Shown: positions 42,035 through 44,859 of the stretch, one piece after another
How the letters are laid out: each line of letters starts with the position of its first letter
How positions within the stretch are numbered: position 1 is the stretch's first letter
Origin: Gaiellales bacterium
GTDB taxonomy: Bacteria; Actinomycetota; Thermoleophilia; BMS3ABIN01
Direction: 5' to 3'
Assembly: GCA_003599855.1 (NCBI GenBank)
Contig: QZKG01000009.1
Location: forward strand, 1-44,859
DNA: 44,859 nucleotides
Translations under genes and position numbers: made by a program
The notes under the pieces: generated by a model
The model's input: only the letters and a program-made list of their open reading frames with translations
The model's database searches: none
What the model was told of the DNA's origin: nothing

Positions 42035-43137
42035 CCCTCTCCTGCCATGCTGAGAACCTCCGCGGCGACCCTTTCGGCGCCGTCTCCTGAAGAGATGCGC
42101 CTGCTGGCGGCCGCCATCGACGCCAGCCGCTCCCGGTCGCCCAGCAGCTCGCGCACGCGGCCACCCAGCGCCGCGCCGTCCAGCCCGTCGTCGGTTATCA
42201 CTTCCGCCGCTCCGGCAGCCGCCATCCACTCGGCGTTCTTCAGCTGGTGGTCGGCGGTGGCGTACGGGTAGGGAACCAGGAGCGCCGGCTTTCCCTGGGC
42301 CGCAAGCTCCAGGATCGAAGCGCCCGCGCGGGCCACCACCAGGTCAGCGGCGGCCGTCGCCTGCGGTAAATCATTCGTATAGTCTAGCAAATGATAGTTC
42401 TCGAGGTCGGCCGGCCGATCTCCGAGCATCTTTTCGAGCATGCCGTGGTCCCTCCGGCCGCTGACATGCACCAGCTGAAAGTCCAGGCTGCCGCTGCCGA
42501 ACGCCTCGACTGAGGCAAGGTTGAGGGAACGCGCCCCCAGGCTACCGCCGTAGATTAGCACCACGGGCGTCCCCTCCCTGAGGCCGAACAGCTCCCGGCC
42601 GCGCCCGGCATCGGCCTCAAGGACCGCCTTGCCCATGGGGCGTCCGCTCAGGAAATACTTGCCCGACTCGCGCCCGGGGATGGGGAAGCTGAGGGCGACC
42701 CGCCGCGCCAGGGGGGCCAGGGCGCGGTTGGCCAGGCCCATGTGGGAATCCAGCTCCATGATCAGGGTAGGGGTGCGCCGGAGCCAGGCGACGAAGACCG
42801 GCGCCCAGCTCACGTAACCACCACCGCCCACCACTACGTCCGGCCGGCGGCGCCGCAGGATGCCGAGGCAGTCGAAGCTGCCCTTCACCAGCGACCAGAG
42901 GAAGAGGAAGGCGCGGGGGGAGAGCCTGCGCTCGAGTCCCCTCAGGTCTGCCGTATCCAGCTGGTAGCCGGCCGCGGGCACGAGCTCCTGCTCCAGGCCC
43001 CGTCCGGTGCCGATGAAGCTTACCTCTGCGCCCTTATCCGTAAGCGCGCTCGCGAGCGCGAGAGCGGGAACCAGGTGGCCGGCCGTCCCGCCGGCCGCGA
43101 TTACCACCTTCAATGGTCTTGAACCTTGCTGTGCCAA
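42031..43137 (-). CDS. murG: UDP-GlcNAc--lipid I N-acetylglucosaminyltransferase MurG
   Basis: Membrane-associated glycosyltransferase making lipid II. The 368 residues have the glycine loop AAGGTAGHLVPALALA near the N-terminus, FIGTGRGLEQ, VVVGGGGYVSWAPV, IYGGSLGARSLN and ARAGASILELAAQGKPALLVPYP. The usual HEQN at the acceptor region is LELDSHMGLANR-like here (MELDSHMGLANR). The start is uncertain: TTG43137 overlaps ftsW by 104 bases, while TTG43113 (starting LKVVIAAGG) overlaps by 80. Confidence 0.94.
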   Translation of the reverse strand: MAQQGSRPLKVVIAAGGTAGHLVPALALASALTDKGAEVSFIGTGRGLEQELVPAAGYQLDTADLRGLERRLSPRAFLFLWSLVKGSFDCLGILRRRRPDVVVGGGGYVSWAPVFVAWLRRTPTLIMELDSHMGLANRALAPLARRVALSFPIPGRESGKYFLSGRPMGKAVLEADAGRGRELFGLREGTPVVLIYGGSLGARSLNLASVEAFGSGSLDFQLVHVSGRRDHGMLEKMLGDRPADLENYHLLDYTNDLPQATAAADLVVARAGASILELAAQGKPALLVPYPYATADHQLKNAEWMAAAGAAEVITDDGLDGAALGGRVRELLGDRERLASMAAASRRISSGDGAERVAAEVLSMAGEG

Positions 43138-44407
43138 CTCTACCCCGCTTGTTGACGGAAATGTTCAACAGGATGCCCACCGCCGAAAGAATGACGACCA
43201 GGCTGCTGCCCCCGTAGCTTATCAGCGGCAGGGGGATGCCGGTAAGGGGCAGGATGCCGGTGGCTGCCGAGACGTTGATGGCCGCCTGCCCCACCAGGAG
43301 CGAAGTGATGCCCGCGGCCAGGAACTTGCCGAAGCGGTCGTTGCACTTGAGGGCGATGCGGAATCCTATGTACGCCAGGGCGGCGAAGCCCAGGACGACC
43401 CCCAGCACGCCCGCCAGCCCCAGCTCCTCGCCGATGATGGAGAGGATCATGTCCGTATGGGCTTCGGGCAGGTAGTTGAACTTCTGGATGCTCTCCCCCA
43501 GACCGAGTCCCAGCAGCCCGCCGGAGCCCATGGCCACCAGCGACTGCACCAGCTGGAAACCCGCGTCCTGCGCCTCGCTCCAGGAACGGATGAAGGAGAT
43601 GTCCCAGAAGTGCAGCAGGGAATCCATGTAGGAGGCGACGCGCTCGCGCTGGTGGGAGAAGATCATCAGGGAAGCCATGGCCGCCACGACCGTGCCGGCG
43701 CCGATGCCGGCGATGACGCGCATCCGTACCCCGCTGACAACCAGCATCATCACAATCGCCGTGAAGAGGATGCTGGCGGTCCCCAGGTCGGGTTCGGCCG
43801 CTATCAGCAGCAGGGCGACGAGCGGCAGGCCCAGCACCGGCCCCGCCAGCTTCTCCAGCCGCCCCAGCAGCCTGGGCTTCTCGTACAGGCGCGCTGCTAT
43901 ATAGATGACGGCGGCCAGCTTGGCCAGCTCCGACGGCTGGAAGGTCATGAAGCCGCTCGACCCTATCCAGCTGCGGGCGCCGTTCTGGGTGACGCCGACG
44001 CCGGGGATGAAAACCAGCATGAGCAGGAAGATCGAGACCCACATCAGCAGGGGGGCCGCCCGGCGCAGTTTGCGGTAATCGAAACGAGCCAGCGTCAGCA
44101 TGGAGACGATGCCGATGCCGGCGAAGATGAGCTCGCGCTTGAGATAGCGGTAGCTGTCAGGGTTGCCGGCGCCGGAGCCCTCGTCAAAGAAGCCCTGGGC
44201 CCAGCTGGCGCTGAAGACCATGACCACGCCGAGGGCGAGGATGGCCATGGTCAGGATGAGCAGGAACGAGTACTCGAAATAACTCCTGGGCGAGCGGTCC
44301 CCGGCGGCGGGCTTCCCCCCGCGGCGCTTGCCGGCGGGCTTCCCCCCACGGCGCTGGCCGGCGGGCTCGCCGCCCCGCCTTTTGGCGGCGCGCTTCTTCC
44401 TTTCCAC
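43034..44407 (-). CDS. ftsW: peptidoglycan glycosyltransferase FtsW
   Basis: SEDS-family lipid II polymerase of the division machinery. From GTG44407 it has 457 residues. An unusual basic N-terminus (1-35) holds three copies of RRGGxPAG. About ten membrane helices follow from residue 47, with GSSGFMTFQPSELAKLA, EPDLGTASILF, GSGGLLGLGLGESIQK, LPEAHTDMILSIIGEELG and PLTGIPLPLISYGGSS. The C-terminal 40 residues are basic and overlap murG. The start is set by GGACAGGGG and by the murD stop at 44431. Confidence 0.95.
   Translation of the reverse strand: MERKKRAAKRRGGEPAGQRRGGKPAGKRRGGKPAAGDRSPRSYFEYSFLLILTMAILALGVVMVFSASWAQGFFDEGSGAGNPDSYRYLKRELIFAGIGIVSMLTLARFDYRKLRRAAPLLMWVSIFLLMLVFIPGVGVTQNGARSWIGSSGFMTFQPSELAKLAAVIYIAARLYEKPRLLGRLEKLAGPVLGLPLVALLLIAAEPDLGTASILFTAIVMMLVVSGVRMRVIAGIGAGTVVAAMASLMIFSHQRERVASYMDSLLHFWDISFIRSWSEAQDAGFQLVQSLVAMGSGGLLGLGLGESIQKFNYLPEAHTDMILSIIGEELGLAGVLGVVLGFAALAYIGFRIALKCNDRFGKFLAAGITSLLVGQAAINVSAATGILPLTGIPLPLISYGGSSLVVILSAVGILLNISVNKRGRVGTARFKTIEGGNRGRRDGRPPGSRSRARERAYG
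44307..44387. repeat. three 27-bp tandem repeats inside ftsW
   Basis: Units starting at 44307, 44334 and 44361 share GCGGGCTTCCCCCC.CGGCGC-like sequence (the third has diverged). They encode RRGGEPAGQ, RRGGKPAGK and RRGGKPAAG in the cytoplasmic N-terminus of FtsW. In-frame repeat units allow length change by slippage. Confidence 0.85.
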
Positions 44408-44430
44408 ACCCCTGTCCTCTCTTACGCGGC

Positions 44431-44859
44431 TCAATCCCTTTCCTTTTCCAGCCGGCGGACGATGCTGATGAAGTGCTCGCCCCGCTCCTCGTAGTCGTGG
44501 TACTGGTCGAAACTGGCGCACGCCGGCGACAGCAGGACGATGTCCCCGGGCGCAGCACCCTCGCGGGCCAGCCGCACCGCTTCCTCCAGGTCTCCCGCCG
44601 TCACTGTTTCCCGCCCCGCCCGCTCGAAGCTGGCGGCGATGGCGGCGGCGGCGGCGCCGATCAGCAGGACCTGCCTGACCTTGCCGCCGGTGGCGGCGCT
44701 TGCCAGGCGGTCGAAGGAGAAACCCTTGCCGCTGCCACCCAGGATCAGGTGGATCCCGGCCTCGTAAGCGGTCAGCGCCCTGACGGCGGCGTCCACGTTG
44801 GTGGCCTTGGAGTCGTTGACATAGATGACGCCATCCACCGTTCCCACCTCCTGGAGCCG
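44431..44859 (-). CDS. murD: UDP-N-acetylmuramoylalanine--D-glutamate ligase (5' end cut by window)
   Basis: Adds D-glutamate to UDP-MurNAc-L-alanine. The last 142 residues are present and run off the right edge: RLQEVGTVDGVIYVNDSKATN, then ALTAYEAGIHLILGG, KGFSFDRLA and the C-terminal signature LLSPACASFDQYHDYEERGEHF. These are typical of the MurD C-terminal domain. The stop lies 23 bases before the ftsW GTG. It is the most upstream gene seen of the mur/fts cluster. Confidence 0.96.
   Translation of the reverse strand, partial: RLQEVGTVDGVIYVNDSKATNVDAAVRALTAYEAGIHLILGGSGKGFSFDRLASAATGGKVRQVLLIGAAAAAIAASFERAGRETVTAGDLEEAVRLAREGAAPGDIVLLSPACASFDQYHDYEERGEHFISIVRRLEKERD

Overview
The window looks like a GC-rich actinobacterial chromosome segment. 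The right third (about 30.1-44.9 kb, all minus strand) is a division and cell-wall cluster: murD, ftsW, murG, murC, murB, ftsQ, ftsA, ftsZ, pgeF, yggS, sepF, proC, yggT, divIVA, yggU, a DksA/TraR zinc-finger gene, lspA and rluD. The run ftsZ-pgeF-yggS-sepF-yggT-divIVA-traR/dksA-lspA-rluD is, from memory, the order seen in Streptomyces. An ftsA gene, which the model actinobacteria lack, suggests a deep-branching member of the phylum. I assign no genus.

The centre (about 9.0-30.0 kb, all minus strand) is a large dissimilatory sulfur locus. In the direction of transcription it reads dsrN, dsrM, dsrC, dsrK, dsrJ, dsrO, dsrP, dsrA, dsrB, dsrD, dsrL (terminator); a GAF/PAS/HD-GYP sensor gene; dsrE, dsrF, dsrH (terminator); then a second dsrA, dsrB and dsrL. 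The two sulfite reductases differ in type. The first pair has motifs of reductive (sulfate/sulfite-reducer) DsrAB and is followed by DsrD. The second pair has motifs of oxidative (reverse) DsrAB of sulfur oxidisers and follows DsrEFH, the sulfur-relay complex typical of oxidisers. Each dsrB (or dsrD) is followed by its own dsrL, an NAD(P)H:acceptor oxidoreductase. DsrC, DsrMKJOP and DsrN occur once and could serve both enzymes. This suggests a cell that can run siroheme sulfite reductase chemistry in both directions, or disproportionates sulfur, with a c-di-GMP phosphodiesterase gene between the modules. That physiological reading is inference.

The left end (1-9 kb) is ordinary accessory and housekeeping sequence: pyrB (partial) and pyrR with a PyrR-type RNA site, a small membrane-anchored protein, acetyl-CoA synthetase, a MazG-like pyrophosphohydrolase, a lipoprotein of the sulfite-oxidase/MsrP molybdopterin fold facing a two-helix cytochrome b-like protein, rmuC, and a glutamine-amidotransferase-like (BPL_N) protein that seems to be translated from a leaderless mRNA.

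I saw no tRNA, rRNA, CRISPR array, transposase or phage gene. Long open frames on the plus strand opposite acs, the dsr genes and the mur/fts genes are GC-driven shadows. Family assignments rest on motifs and remembered sequences, not on a database search.
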